A DNA stretch of 64,000 nt, from assembly GCA_017618275.1 (NCBI GenBank), contig JAFZUS010000009.1:1-64000 (forward strand), given 5' to 3'. Source of the stretch: Prevotella sp. GTDB lineage: Bacteria > Bacteroidota > Bacteroidia > Bacteroidales > Bacteroidaceae. The notes under the pieces are model-generated. The model was not told the origin of the DNA. It made no database searches and saw only the letters and a list, made by a program, of their open reading frames with translations. Positions 9,204-17,293 of the stretch are shown piece by piece. The first letter of the stretch is position 1. The number at the start of each line of letters is the position of its first letter. The translations under genes were made by a program, and so were the position numbers.

Positions 9204-9829
9204 TACATTATACGAAGGCATACATACAGGCTCTGCTGGACAAATATATGGACGGTACGACGACGCTGGAGGAGGAAGATATCCTTGCAGGTTACTTCCG
9301 AGGTAAGGATGTGCCTCAGGAATGGGAAGACTATCGGCAGATGTTCCAAGAGATCGAGGCGATGAAACCACAGCCAAAAATCCACCGCCGTTGGATAGGT
9401 TGGAGCGTGGCAGCAGCCGCAGTAGTGGCAGGTGTGTTGTATCTTGCCATTCCGTCGCAACAGGCAGGACTGCCTCAGACGACCCCGTTGGTAGCACAGG
9501 CAGACACGACAAAAACACAGCAGTCGGAAGAGCCTGTGATACAATCTCCAGATACAACATCCCTGCGCAAAGTGGAAGTTCAACCCGTACAATCCAAAAA
9601 GCGACGGATGCGCAAGACGGAGCCAACTATCCACGACTACGGCAAGGCCTATGCATTGATGGCTCAGGCAGAGCAGGAACGGATGGAAGTGGAACGGCAG
9701 ATAGAACAGGCAGAGCAAGAAATCATCGAGGCCCAGTTGGCTGCCTATGGTTTCATCCCCGTGATGCAAGAAGATGGTACCATTATATATATTAACGAAC
9801 AAACAGAATTTATTGCATATGAAGAGTAA
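9200..9829 (+). CDS. Putative single-span anti-sigma factor
   Basis: This 209-residue protein has a short acidic cytoplasmic part (about 1-62), one membrane span (about 65-85, WSVAAAAVVAGVLYLAI) and an extracytoplasmic region ending in a Glu/Gln-rich coiled coil (about 150-185, AEQERMEVERQIEQAEQE). The start at 9200 overlaps the sigma stop by 4 bp. No zinc-binding anti-sigma motif was seen, so the anti-sigma role rests on topology and on position directly behind the ECF gene. The coiled coil may contact the outer-membrane components encoded downstream. Confidence 0.72.
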   Translation: MIHYTKAYIQALLDKYMDGTTTLEEEDILAGYFRGKDVPQEWEDYRQMFQEIEAMKPQPKIHRRWIGWSVAAAAVVAGVLYLAIPSQQAGLPQTTPLVAQADTTKTQQSEEPVIQSPDTTSLRKVEVQPVQSKKRRMRKTEPTIHDYGKAYALMAQAEQERMEVERQIEQAEQEIIEAQLAAYGFIPVMQEDGTIIYINEQTEFIAYEE

Positions 9830-10712
9830 AAACATTATCCTAACCGCCATGCTGATGGCACTGCCCTCAGCCCTGATGGCACAAGAGAACATCGAGAAAA
9901 CATTCGAAGCACTGCTGAATGAAAAGAATGTTGAAATAAAGACTCAACACTCCTTGGAGCGTGACCCTGAGACGGGCAAGAAGACGGCTCAGGCAGATGT
10001 CTATGACTTTGAGGTGTCAAGTCCCACAGGTCTTTCCCGTATCAAGGCCATCCAGAAGGCTTTCGAGAAAGACAAGGATGCTGCCTATCAATATAGGACG
10101 GTCAGTCATCCTGGAAGCGATTATATGTCTTTGGCCGTTGGCGACGGCAAATCCCAGTCGGTGGCTATTGGCAAGATAAAGGGCTCTGATTATATCTATG
10201 CCTGCTTCCTCGACAAGGACGATCCCGAGAAGAAATATCGCTATGCCTATGCTATGGAATGGTTGGAGAAAGACAAGAAGACACAGGTTCGTCTGGCCAT
10301 TACATACGCTACGACGCAGAAATATCGTCAAAGTTGGAAAAACATTCGTAGCGTGATTGTCAACGGAAATGAAATCAATGTGGATGGGCAGAGTTTCTCT
10401 CTTGGCAGTGGATTACCTTTCGAAATTGGTTCGGTATTTAATAGCGATTCCATATTCTTCAACCGTGAGAGGAGTTCGGAGTCATGGCTCAGCGAGTTCA
10501 ATACTTACAAGAATCTCTTTCAGAAGAATCCCGATGGCACTGCCGCCAGCCACTATGCCACATATATCTACAAACTCTGCAAGAATGCCCAATCGCTGGA
10601 GGATGTAGAGAAGAATATGGTAGTCGCAGAGATAAAGAAACTAAAAGCCAAAACCGAAGACGATTTCATTCGGAATCTGTTCGACATGAGCATCGAACGA
10701 CTAAAGAAGTAA
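9819..10712 (+). CDS. Exported hypothetical protein of the ECF operon (DUF6108-like)
   Basis: This 297-residue protein has a signal peptide (MKSKNIILTAMLMALPSALMAQ) starting at 9819, overlapping the preceding gene by 11 bp. The body is Lys/Asp-rich and soluble. It begins with a region also seen in small Bacteroidales exported proteins encoded behind ECF factors (ENIEKTFEALL) and ends in a helical segment (DDFIRNLFDMSIERLKK). The DUF6108 assignment is from memory of the pattern and is weak. The setting between a putative anti-sigma gene and an outer-membrane receptor suggests a periplasmic part of the same signalling or uptake unit. Confidence 0.65.
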   Translation: MKSKNIILTAMLMALPSALMAQENIEKTFEALLNEKNVEIKTQHSLERDPETGKKTAQADVYDFEVSSPTGLSRIKAIQKAFEKDKDAAYQYRTVSHPGSDYMSLAVGDGKSQSVAIGKIKGSDYIYACFLDKDDPEKKYRYAYAMEWLEKDKKTQVRLAITYATTQKYRQSWKNIRSVIVNGNEINVDGQSFSLGSGLPFEIGSVFNSDSIFFNRERSSESWLSEFNTYKNLFQKNPDGTAASHYATYIYKLCKNAQSLEDVEKNMVVAEIKKLKAKTEDDFIRNLFDMSIERLKK

Positions 10713-10716
10713 CCTC

Positions 10717-12924
10717 ATGAGACATACAAAGATTGTTTTCCTCTCGCTGCTTCTGGCAGCGAGAGTAGGGATAACTACAGCCCAAGCACAGAGCGATTCA
10801 ACCAGCGTCCAAAACGACTCCATCACATGGAACAAGGAACTGGATGGTGTAGTCATCAAGGCACAGAAACAACTCATCAAACAGGAGATTGACCGCATTG
10901 CCTACGACGTGCAGGCCGATGAGGAGTCGAAGACACAAACCGTGATGGATATGCTACGTAAAGTGCCGATGGTGACGGTGGATGGGCAGGATAACATCCT
11001 TGTTAAGGGCAACAGCAATTTCAAGATATACAAGAACGGCCATTATGATCCCAACCTCTCGAAGAACGCCAAGGAGGTGCTAAAGGCGATGTCTGCCTCG
11101 ATGGTGAAACGTATAGAAGTGATTACAGATCCGGGAGCCCGTGAGGATGCCGAGGGCGTGGATGCCATCCTGAACATCGTGATGGTGGATGGTTCGAAGA
11201 TGCAGGGTATGACAGGAGTGGTGTCTGCTACCTATACCTCTCTCAATCATCCCAACTTCTACACCTCCCTGACGGGACAGATGGGTAAGTTGCTGATGTC
11301 TGTGGATTATGGCTATGGCGGTATGTCGAACCGTGAGACGGAAGGTCAATCGGAAACAGACCGTACCTACCTTGATACAGGCAACAGAATGCTGTCACAT
11401 TCAGAAGGCACAAACCCAGGTGGCATTCATTACACCAATCTCAATGCCAGTTACGATATTGACTCACTGAATCTTCTCTCGGCCTCGTTTGGTGGCTACT
11501 TCTACAAACTGAATGTGCAGAGCGATAACTGGACTACTCTGAGTGCATCTTCTGAGCAACTTATCTATCGATATGCCAACCACTGCTGGATGCCTGGCTA
11601 TAACCATCATTCATGGAATGGACAATTTGATTTTGAACATAAGACGCGTCGAAAGGGCGAGCGGCTTACACTCTCTCTTATGCTCGCCCTGACGCGTCAG
11701 CATACAGATCAGGAAAATATCTATACAGAACAACAAAATGTGTCTTTCCCTTATACAGGCAATCTGATGACTGAGCGCGAACGCTTTACAGAATACACCC
11801 TACAAGCAGATTGGCTCAGGCCGTTGGGAAAGGGACATCAGTTGGAGGTGGGAACCAAATATATCGATCGTAATAATAACAGCCAGAATACGCAGGAATT
11901 CTATGGTACCGATATGATGACTAGCGATGAGTTCCGCCACACCACTCGTGTACTGGCAGCATATGCTGATTATATCTATAATCATGAGAAATGGTCAGCA
12001 CGGGCCGGATTGCGCTATGAGTACAGTTTTATGCAAGGCAGTTATCCTGACGGCAGCCACGAATCATTCAACAAACACTTGGTTGACTGGGTGCCACAGG
12101 CCACATTGAAATATCAACTCACAGACGCACAGTCGCTGAAACTGAACTATACCACCAGTATCAACCGACCAGGCATTTCCTATCTGAATCCTGCTGTGGT
12201 CACATCGCCGGTTTTCGTTCAGCAGGGCAATCCGCAGTTATCCAGTTCGCATACGCAGCGCATCAGTCTGATATATTCCTATATCCTTCCGCAACTGACA
12301 CTACAGATAGCGCCGGCCTTCAACTTCAGTTCGGGGGGTATCAGTTCTGTGCAGACAGCCAAGGATGATATACGCTATTTCACTTACGACAATATCTTGC
12401 GTTATCGTCGCTTCTCCATTGAACAATATGTACAATGGAAGCCTTTCGATGCGACCACGCTCGTCATCAACAACAACCTCCGTTATGAACACAATGAGAA
12501 TCCCAATCTGGGCTATCGCACTTTCGGGTGGTCAGATAACTATTATGTCGACCTCTCGCAACAGTTACCTTGGAAATTAAGACTCAATGTAAGCGTCTAT
12601 GGCAAGATCGGGCATAGTCCGTCGGGCATCTACTATATGCAGTACTCCTATTATGACTATTACGCCTCGTTGCAGCGTTCCTTCCTCAAGGATGACCGTC
12701 TGACGGTACGTTTAGGTGCGAATACGCCTTTCAATAAATATATGACATCCGAGGCAGAGACGGTGAATGGCGATTATCGTGACTATCAGATATATTGGAA
12801 CCGCGGGCGCTCGTTCAGTCTCTCTGTCACATGGCGTTTCGGCTCCCTCAAGGCCAGCGTCAAGAAGACGGAGCGCAGCATTGATAACGACGATGTGGTA
12901 GGCGGTATCACTAAGGGCCAGTAA
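10717..12924 (+). CDS. Outer-membrane beta-barrel TonB-dependent receptor-like protein
   Basis: This 735-residue protein has a signal peptide (to about residue 25), a plug region (about 45-160: ELDGVVIKAQKQ ... RIEVITDPGAREDAEGVDAILNI) and a long barrel rich in alternating aromatic strands. It belongs to the outer-membrane beta-barrel receptor group related to TonB-dependent receptors. The N-terminal carboxypeptidase-regulatory domain common in this group is absent, so it begins almost directly with the plug. It lies 4 bp after the preceding gene, last in the ECF operon, and is the likely main target of that sigma factor. The ligand is unknown. A perfect 10-bp inverted repeat lies inside the signal-peptide coding region. 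Confidence 0.85.
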   Translation: MRHTKIVFLSLLLAARVGITTAQAQSDSTSVQNDSITWNKELDGVVIKAQKQLIKQEIDRIAYDVQADEESKTQTVMDMLRKVPMVTVDGQDNILVKGNSNFKIYKNGHYDPNLSKNAKEVLKAMSASMVKRIEVITDPGAREDAEGVDAILNIVMVDGSKMQGMTGVVSATYTSLNHPNFYTSLTGQMGKLLMSVDYGYGGMSNRETEGQSETDRTYLDTGNRMLSHSEGTNPGGIHYTNLNASYDIDSLNLLSASFGGYFYKLNVQSDNWTTLSASSEQLIYRYANHCWMPGYNHHSWNGQFDFEHKTRRKGERLTLSLMLALTRQHTDQENIYTEQQNVSFPYTGNLMTERERFTEYTLQADWLRPLGKGHQLEVGTKYIDRNNNSQNTQEFYGTDMMTSDEFRHTTRVLAAYADYIYNHEKWSARAGLRYEYSFMQGSYPDGSHESFNKHLVDWVPQATLKYQLTDAQSLKLNYTTSINRPGISYLNPAVVTSPVFVQQGNPQLSSSHTQRISLIYSYILPQLTLQIAPAFNFSSGGISSVQTAKDDIRYFTYDNILRYRRFSIEQYVQWKPFDATTLVINNNLRYEHNENPNLGYRTFGWSDNYYVDLSQQLPWKLRLNVSVYGKIGHSPSGIYYMQYSYYDYYASLQRSFLKDDRLTVRLGANTPFNKYMTSEAETVNGDYRDYQIYWNRGRSFSLSVTWRFGSLKASVKKTERSIDNDDVVGGITKGQ
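10741..10765 (+). other. Perfect 10-bp hairpin inside a signal-peptide coding region
   Basis: CTCTCGCTGC (10741-10750) and GCAGCGAGAG (10756-10765) are perfectly complementary around a TTCTG loop, starting 24 nt after the receptor start codon. There is no T-run, so it is not an ordinary terminator. It could slow initiation or elongation or be a protein-binding RNA site. Confidence 0.6.
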
Positions 12925-12974
12925 GATGAGAAGTATAGCCAAAGATACTTTCGTTCGAGAAAACTCAAATAAAA

Positions 12975-13006
12975 TTTGGTTTTCTTCTCACTTATTCGTA
13001 TCTTTG
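12975..13006 (+). promoter_or_regulatory. Bacteroidota-type promoter
   Basis: TTTG (12975-12978), 20 bp, then TATCTTTG (12999-13006): a full consensus match. The start codon at 13015 is only 8 bp further, so the transcript would be nearly leaderless. Confidence 0.8.
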
Positions 13007-13014
13007 TCCCCGAT

Positions 13015-13725
13015 ATGAAAGAAGACAAGGATTTCCTCAGGCAAGATAATGACTATCGGACGATGAAAGCGTTTCGTAAAGCGGAATGCATCTATGATGT
13101 GACATATTATTTTGCCCATCAGTTTCTGAAGCCTGGTGATCGCACGATAGACCAGATGATACAGGCGGCTCGCTCAGGGAAGCAGAATCTGGCAGAGGGA
13201 ACGATTGATGGAGTGACATCGCGCGAGATGGAAATCAAACTGGCGAATGTGAACCGTGCATCGCTGCATGAACTACTGCTTGACTACGAGGATTATCTCA
13301 GGGTGAGAGGTCTGGAGCAGTGGAAATACGATGATCCCCGTTGCCAACAGACGAGAGCCTTCTGTAAGGCGCATCTGGATTCGGCGGTATATCGTGAGAA
13401 GATCCGTGAGCGGAGCGATGAGACCATTGCGAATATTGCCATCACGCTGATTCACCAGTGCGACGTATTGTTGAGAGGGATGATCGAGTGGATGAAGCGC
13501 GATTTCAAAGAGAACGGTGGCATCAAGGAGGAGATGTATCGGGCTAGGAAGGAATGGATGAGGCGGAATGAGCAGAAAGGGGCTTATGGGCAGAATGGGT
13601 CTAATGGGTTTAATGGGGCGAATAGGTCTAATGGGAGCGGACAGCCCACCAATCCCATTGAACCCATTATACCTAACAGACCCATAAATCCCATTAACCC
13701 CAAGGATCCTACAAAGAATAAATAA
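13015..13725 (+). CDS. Four-helix-bundle protein (23S rRNA-IVP-like) with repetitive Asn/Pro tail
   Basis: This 236-residue protein starts at the ATG at 13015 behind the promoter; an upstream in-frame ATG at 12976 lies within the -33 region. Residues about 15-165 match the four-helix-bundle family related to the 23S rRNA intervening-sequence protein (AECIYDVTYYFAHQFL ... ARSGKQNLAEG). The last 45 residues are low-complexity: NG-rich repeats (NGSNGFNGANRSNG), then NP/IP-rich repeats (PIEPIIPNRPINPINP). The DNA of the two halves is mutually complementary. The cellular role of the family is unclear. It is probably co-transcribed with the next gene, 6 bp downstream. Confidence 0.8.
   Translation: MKEDKDFLRQDNDYRTMKAFRKAECIYDVTYYFAHQFLKPGDRTIDQMIQAARSGKQNLAEGTIDGVTSREMEIKLANVNRASLHELLLDYEDYLRVRGLEQWKYDDPRCQQTRAFCKAHLDSAVYREKIRERSDETIANIAITLIHQCDVLLRGMIEWMKRDFKENGGIKEEMYRARKEWMRRNEQKGAYGQNGSNGFNGANRSNGSGQPTNPIEPIIPNRPINPINPKDPTKNK
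13594..13702 (+). repeat. Complementary G-rich and C-rich short repeats
   Basis: The G-rich arm (13594-13637) contains repeats of the type TCTAATGGG/TTTAATGGG. The C-rich arm (13645-13702) contains CCCATTGAA, CCCATTATA and CCCATTAACCCC. GGGTTTAATGGG and CCCATTAACCC are near-complements, so the transcript can fold on itself in several registers. The block encodes the tail of the four-helix-bundle protein. Confidence 0.65.
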
Positions 13726-13731
13726 CCGATT

Positions 13732-16700
13732 ATGGAATCAGAAAGCAAGATACCACAGGAGTGGAACCAGTTTTACCTGAAGGACGTGTCGTTTGTCAAT
13801 ATCATGACGCGGCGCATCTTCAACATCCTCATCGTGGCTAACCCCTACGATGCCTTCATGCTGGAGGACGACGGGCGCATCGACGAGAAGATCTTCGACG
13901 AATATATGGAGTTGGGTATGCGCTACCCGCCCACCTTCACGCAGGTATCTACCACTGATGAGGCCAACGAGGTGCTGAAGACAACGGATATCGATCTCGT
14001 GATCTGTATGCCGGGTAATGCCGACAACGATGCCTTCACTGTGGCCCGTGAGGTGAAAGCCGCCCATCCGAATATCCCCTGCGTGGTGCTGACGCCGTTC
14101 TCGCACGGTATCACCAAGCGCATCGAGAACGAGGACATGTCGGTGTTCGACTACGTGTTCTGTTGGCTGGGCAACACCAACCTTATCATGTCGATCATCA
14201 AATTGTTGGAGGACAAGATGAACATCGACCACGACATCCGCGAGGCAGGTGTGCAGATGATCCTCCTCGTCGAGGATAATATCCGTTTCTATTCCTCCGT
14301 GCTGCCCAACCTCTACAACTATATCCTTGCGCAGTCGAAGCGCTTCTCTACGGAGGCTCTGAATCCCCACGCTGCTGCACAGCGTAAGCGGGGACGCCCC
14401 AAAGTGGTGCTTGCCACCAACTATGAGGAGGCGATGGCGATCTATGAGAAGTATCACGAGAATACCCTCGGTGTCATCTCCGATACCCGTTTCCCGATGA
14501 AGAGTGTCCCTGGACGACTCTCCCATGTGGAGGAAGGCGACCCTGAGGCAGGTCTGAAACTGCTCCGTGAGATCCGCAGGCGCGATGAGTACGTGCCGTT
14601 GATTCTCGACTCGAAGGAGACGCTGAATCGCGCCAAGGCCGATGCAGAGGGTTTCCATTTCATCGACAAGAACTCTACGAAGATGAACGTCGATCTGCAC
14701 CATCTCATGGAGGAACACATGGGCTTTGGCGACTTCGTGTTTCGTGATCCCAAGACCAAAGAGGAGATCGCTCGTATCTCGTCACTGAAGGAGTTGCAGG
14801 ATAATATCTTCAAGATTCCAGCCGACTCGCTGGCGCGTCATATCCGTCGCAACCACATGAGTCGTTGGCTCTGTGCACGTGCCATCTTCCCCGTGTCCGC
14901 CTTCCTGAAGCATGTCACCTGGCATAAACTCCAGGATGTGGATGCCCACCGTCAGATCATCTTCGATGCCATCGTACAGTACCGACGGATGAAGAATATC
15001 GGTGTGGTGGCAGTGTTCGACCGTCTGAAGTTCGACCGCTACGCCCACTTTGCCCGCATCGGTGAAGGTTCGTTGGGAGGCAAGGGTAGAGGTCTGGCAT
15101 TCCTCGACCGTATCATCAAGCGTCACCCAGAACTCAACGATTACGAGGGTGCTGAGGTGTCGATTCCAAAGACAGTGGTGCTCTGCACCGACTTCTTCGA
15201 CGAGTTCATGGAGAAGAACAACCTCTATCCCATCGCCCTCAGCGATGCCCCTGACGAGGAGATCCTGCAGCACTTCCTCAGGGCACAGTTGCCCGACTCG
15301 CTGATAGCCGACTTCTTCACCTTCTTCGATGCGGTGAAGTCGCCTATTGCCGTGCGCTCGTCATCGCTCCTCGAGGACTCCCACTATCAGCCCTTCGCTG
15401 GCATATACTCCACCTATATGATTCCCTATCTCGACGACAAGTACGAGATGCTGCGGATGCTCGCGTGTGCCATCAAGGGCGTCTATGCCTCCGTCTATTA
15501 CAAGGACTCAAAGGCCTATATGTTGGCGACGCAGAACGTCATCGACCAAGAGAAGATGGCGGTTATTTTGCAGGAAGTGGTGGGCAAGCGTTATGGCGAC
15601 CTCTACTATCCCAACTTCTCAGGTGTGCTCCGTTCGCTGAACTACTATCCTATTGGCGACGAGAAGGCTGAGGAGGGTATCGCCAGCCTCGCCCTCGGAT
15701 TAGGAAAATATATCGTCGATGGTGGACAGACGTTGCGTGTGTCGCCCTATCATCCGACGCAGGTGCTACAGACCTCTGAGATGGAAACTGCCCTCAGCGA
15801 GACACAGACGCGATTCTATGCCCTCGATATGTCGCATGTGGGTGATGATTTCAAGGTGGATGACGGCTTCAATATCAAGAAACTGCGCGTGAAACAAGCC
15901 GATGCCGACGGTTCGCTGAACTATATCGCCTCGACCTACGACCCCGTGGATCAGGTCATCCGTGACGGTCTCTACGAGGGAGGACGCAAGATTATCTCCT
16001 TCTGTGGTGTACTGCAACAGGGTATCTTCCCCTTGCCACAACTGCTCCAGATGGTGCAGAAATACGGTTCCGAGGAGATGCGCCGTCCTGTGGAGATAGA
16101 ACTCGCAGGAAACCTGAACGAAGACAAGACCGGTACCCTCTACCTGTTGCAGATCCGTCCGATTGTCGATAGCAAGCAGGTGCTCGACGAAGACCTGCAG
16201 AAGATACCCGATAGCGACTGTCTGTTGCGCTCGAACAACTCCCTGGGGCACGGTATCTCCGAGGATGTCATTGATGTGGTGTATGTCAAGGCAGGTGAGG
16301 ACTTCACCGCTGCCAACAACCCCACCATCGCCTCACAGATCGAGCAGATCAACCAGAAGTTCCTCGATGGCAAGTATGTCTCTGAGGATGGCACGGTAGG
16401 CTCCAACTATGTCTTGGTGGGTCCTGGGCGTTGGGGTTCCAGCGACTACTGGCTCGGTATTCCCGTGAAGTGGCCCCATATCAGTGCTGCCCGCGTCATC
16501 GTGGAGTCGGGTTTGAAGAACTACCACGTTGATCCCTCACAGGGTACGCACTTCTTCCAGAACCTCACCAGTTTTGGTGTGGGCTACTTCACCATCAACA
16601 CCTATACGGGCGATGGCATCTTCCAGAAGGAAATCCTCGACGCGATGCCCGCCATCGAAGAGACGGAATTCGTGCGTCACGTCCGCTTTGAGCGTCCCAT

Positions 16701-16758
16701 GAAGATCATGATGGATGGCAAGAAGCAGACGGGCGTCGTTCTCCTGCCCCCAGAGTAA
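13732..16758 (+). CDS. Receiver-domain / PEP-pyruvate-binding ATP-grasp protein
   Basis: This 1008-residue protein has a receiver-like fold at about 25-165 that lacks the acceptor Asp (DLVICMPG). A second receiver follows at about 175-345 with the acidic pair VEDN, a well-placed acceptor Asp at residue 251 (GVISDTRFPM) and a Lys (FIDKNS). From about 430 to 810 it has the nucleotide-binding half of PEP synthase/pyruvate phosphate dikinase (IGEGSLGGKGRGLAF at about 443; PIAVRSSSLLEDS at about 538). No swivelling phospho-His domain or PEP-utilising TIM barrel is evident, so it is not a complete PEP synthase. It is typically annotated as a PEP/pyruvate-binding domain protein in Bacteroidales. The architecture suggests an ATP-dependent phosphotransfer or kinase activity gated by receiver phosphorylation; that is inference. 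Confidence 0.85.
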   Translation: MESESKIPQEWNQFYLKDVSFVNIMTRRIFNILIVANPYDAFMLEDDGRIDEKIFDEYMELGMRYPPTFTQVSTTDEANEVLKTTDIDLVICMPGNADNDAFTVAREVKAAHPNIPCVVLTPFSHGITKRIENEDMSVFDYVFCWLGNTNLIMSIIKLLEDKMNIDHDIREAGVQMILLVEDNIRFYSSVLPNLYNYILAQSKRFSTEALNPHAAAQRKRGRPKVVLATNYEEAMAIYEKYHENTLGVISDTRFPMKSVPGRLSHVEEGDPEAGLKLLREIRRRDEYVPLILDSKETLNRAKADAEGFHFIDKNSTKMNVDLHHLMEEHMGFGDFVFRDPKTKEEIARISSLKELQDNIFKIPADSLARHIRRNHMSRWLCARAIFPVSAFLKHVTWHKLQDVDAHRQIIFDAIVQYRRMKNIGVVAVFDRLKFDRYAHFARIGEGSLGGKGRGLAFLDRIIKRHPELNDYEGAEVSIPKTVVLCTDFFDEFMEKNNLYPIALSDAPDEEILQHFLRAQLPDSLIADFFTFFDAVKSPIAVRSSSLLEDSHYQPFAGIYSTYMIPYLDDKYEMLRMLACAIKGVYASVYYKDSKAYMLATQNVIDQEKMAVILQEVVGKRYGDLYYPNFSGVLRSLNYYPIGDEKAEEGIASLALGLGKYIVDGGQTLRVSPYHPTQVLQTSEMETALSETQTRFYALDMSHVGDDFKVDDGFNIKKLRVKQADADGSLNYIASTYDPVDQVIRDGLYEGGRKIISFCGVLQQGIFPLPQLLQMVQKYGSEEMRRPVEIELAGNLNEDKTGTLYLLQIRPIVDSKQVLDEDLQKIPDSDCLLRSNNSLGHGISEDVIDVVYVKAGEDFTAANNPTIASQIEQINQKFLDGKYVSEDGTVGSNYVLVGPGRWGSSDYWLGIPVKWPHISAARVIVESGLKNYHVDPSQGTHFFQNLTSFGVGYFTINTYTGDGIFQKEILDAMPAIEETEFVRHVRFERPMKIMMDGKKQTGVVLLPPE

Positions 16759-16824
16759 TCGAAAGGACACTCCAATCTGTTAAGTGGGGTGAACAACTAC
16801 TTAAAGAGTTTAATAGAAGTGCAT

Positions 16825-16841
16825 AACTACAAAGAATAGTT
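16825..16841 (+). promoter_or_regulatory. Candidate BlaI-family operator (AACTA-N7-TAGTT)
   Basis: The dyad AACTA (16825-16829) and TAGTT (16837-16841) overlaps the -33 element of the blaI-like promoter. A second, imperfect dyad (AACTACTTAAAGAGTT) lies at 16795-16810. BlaI/MecI repressors bind ACTA/TACA-type dyads in their own promoters, so autorepression is plausible. Confidence 0.45.
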
Positions 16842-16870
16842 GCGCGCTTCTGTTTTTTTAGTTATCTTTG
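16840..16870 (+). promoter_or_regulatory. Bacteroidota-type promoter of the blaI-like/M56 operon
   Basis: TTG (16840-16842), 20 bp, then TATCTTTG (16863-16870). The start codon lies 51 bp downstream, giving a leader of about 45 nt. Confidence 0.75.
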
Positions 16871-16921
16871 CCGCCAGATACTGAGAACGTCATTGATGTT
16901 AAACGAACAAACAGCAACAAA

Positions 16922-17293
16922 ATGAAGAAACTAACGAATAAAGAACGGGAAGTGATGGAACTGTTCTGGCAGCACGGTCCGATGTTCGTCAGGGAACTGC
17001 TCGAGCACTACGAGGAGCCGCGTCCGCACTTCAACACGCTATCTACCATCGTCCGTCGTCTGGAGCATGAGGGCTATATCGGTCACAAGCAGTATGGCTC
17101 TACCTATCAATACCATGCGCTGATAACGGAACAGGATTATGCGAAGAGAAACATCTTCCGACTGGTAGATGACTACATCGAGGACTCCTACAAGGGGCTG
17201 GTGTCAACCTTCCTGAAGGAAGAAAAACTCTCCGTCGATGAACTGCGTGAATTGATTTCCCAAGTTGAAGCATACGAAAAAGAAAAGCAATGA
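16922..17293 (+). CDS. BlaI/MecI/CopY-family transcriptional repressor
   Basis: This 123-residue protein has the N-terminal winged helix of the BlaI family (LTNKEREVMELFWQHGPMFVRELLEH ... FNTLSTIVRRLEHEGYIGH, shown here in two pieces) and a C-terminal dimerisation helix region (about 80-123). Such repressors are cleaved when the cognate membrane metalloprotease is activated, which derepresses the operon. The protease gene follows with a 4-bp ATGA overlap. Met 16922 is chosen over the in-frame Met at 16868 because the latter lies inside the promoter. Confidence 0.92.
   Translation: MKKLTNKEREVMELFWQHGPMFVRELLEHYEEPRPHFNTLSTIVRRLEHEGYIGHKQYGSTYQYHALITEQDYAKRNIFRLVDDYIEDSYKGLVSTFLKEEKLSVDELRELISQVEAYEKEKQ

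Noticed and set aside
13015..13725. Four-helix-bundle gene as Avd of a diversity-generating retroelement
   Set aside because: No reverse transcriptase, template repeat or variable repeat was seen in the neighbourhood.
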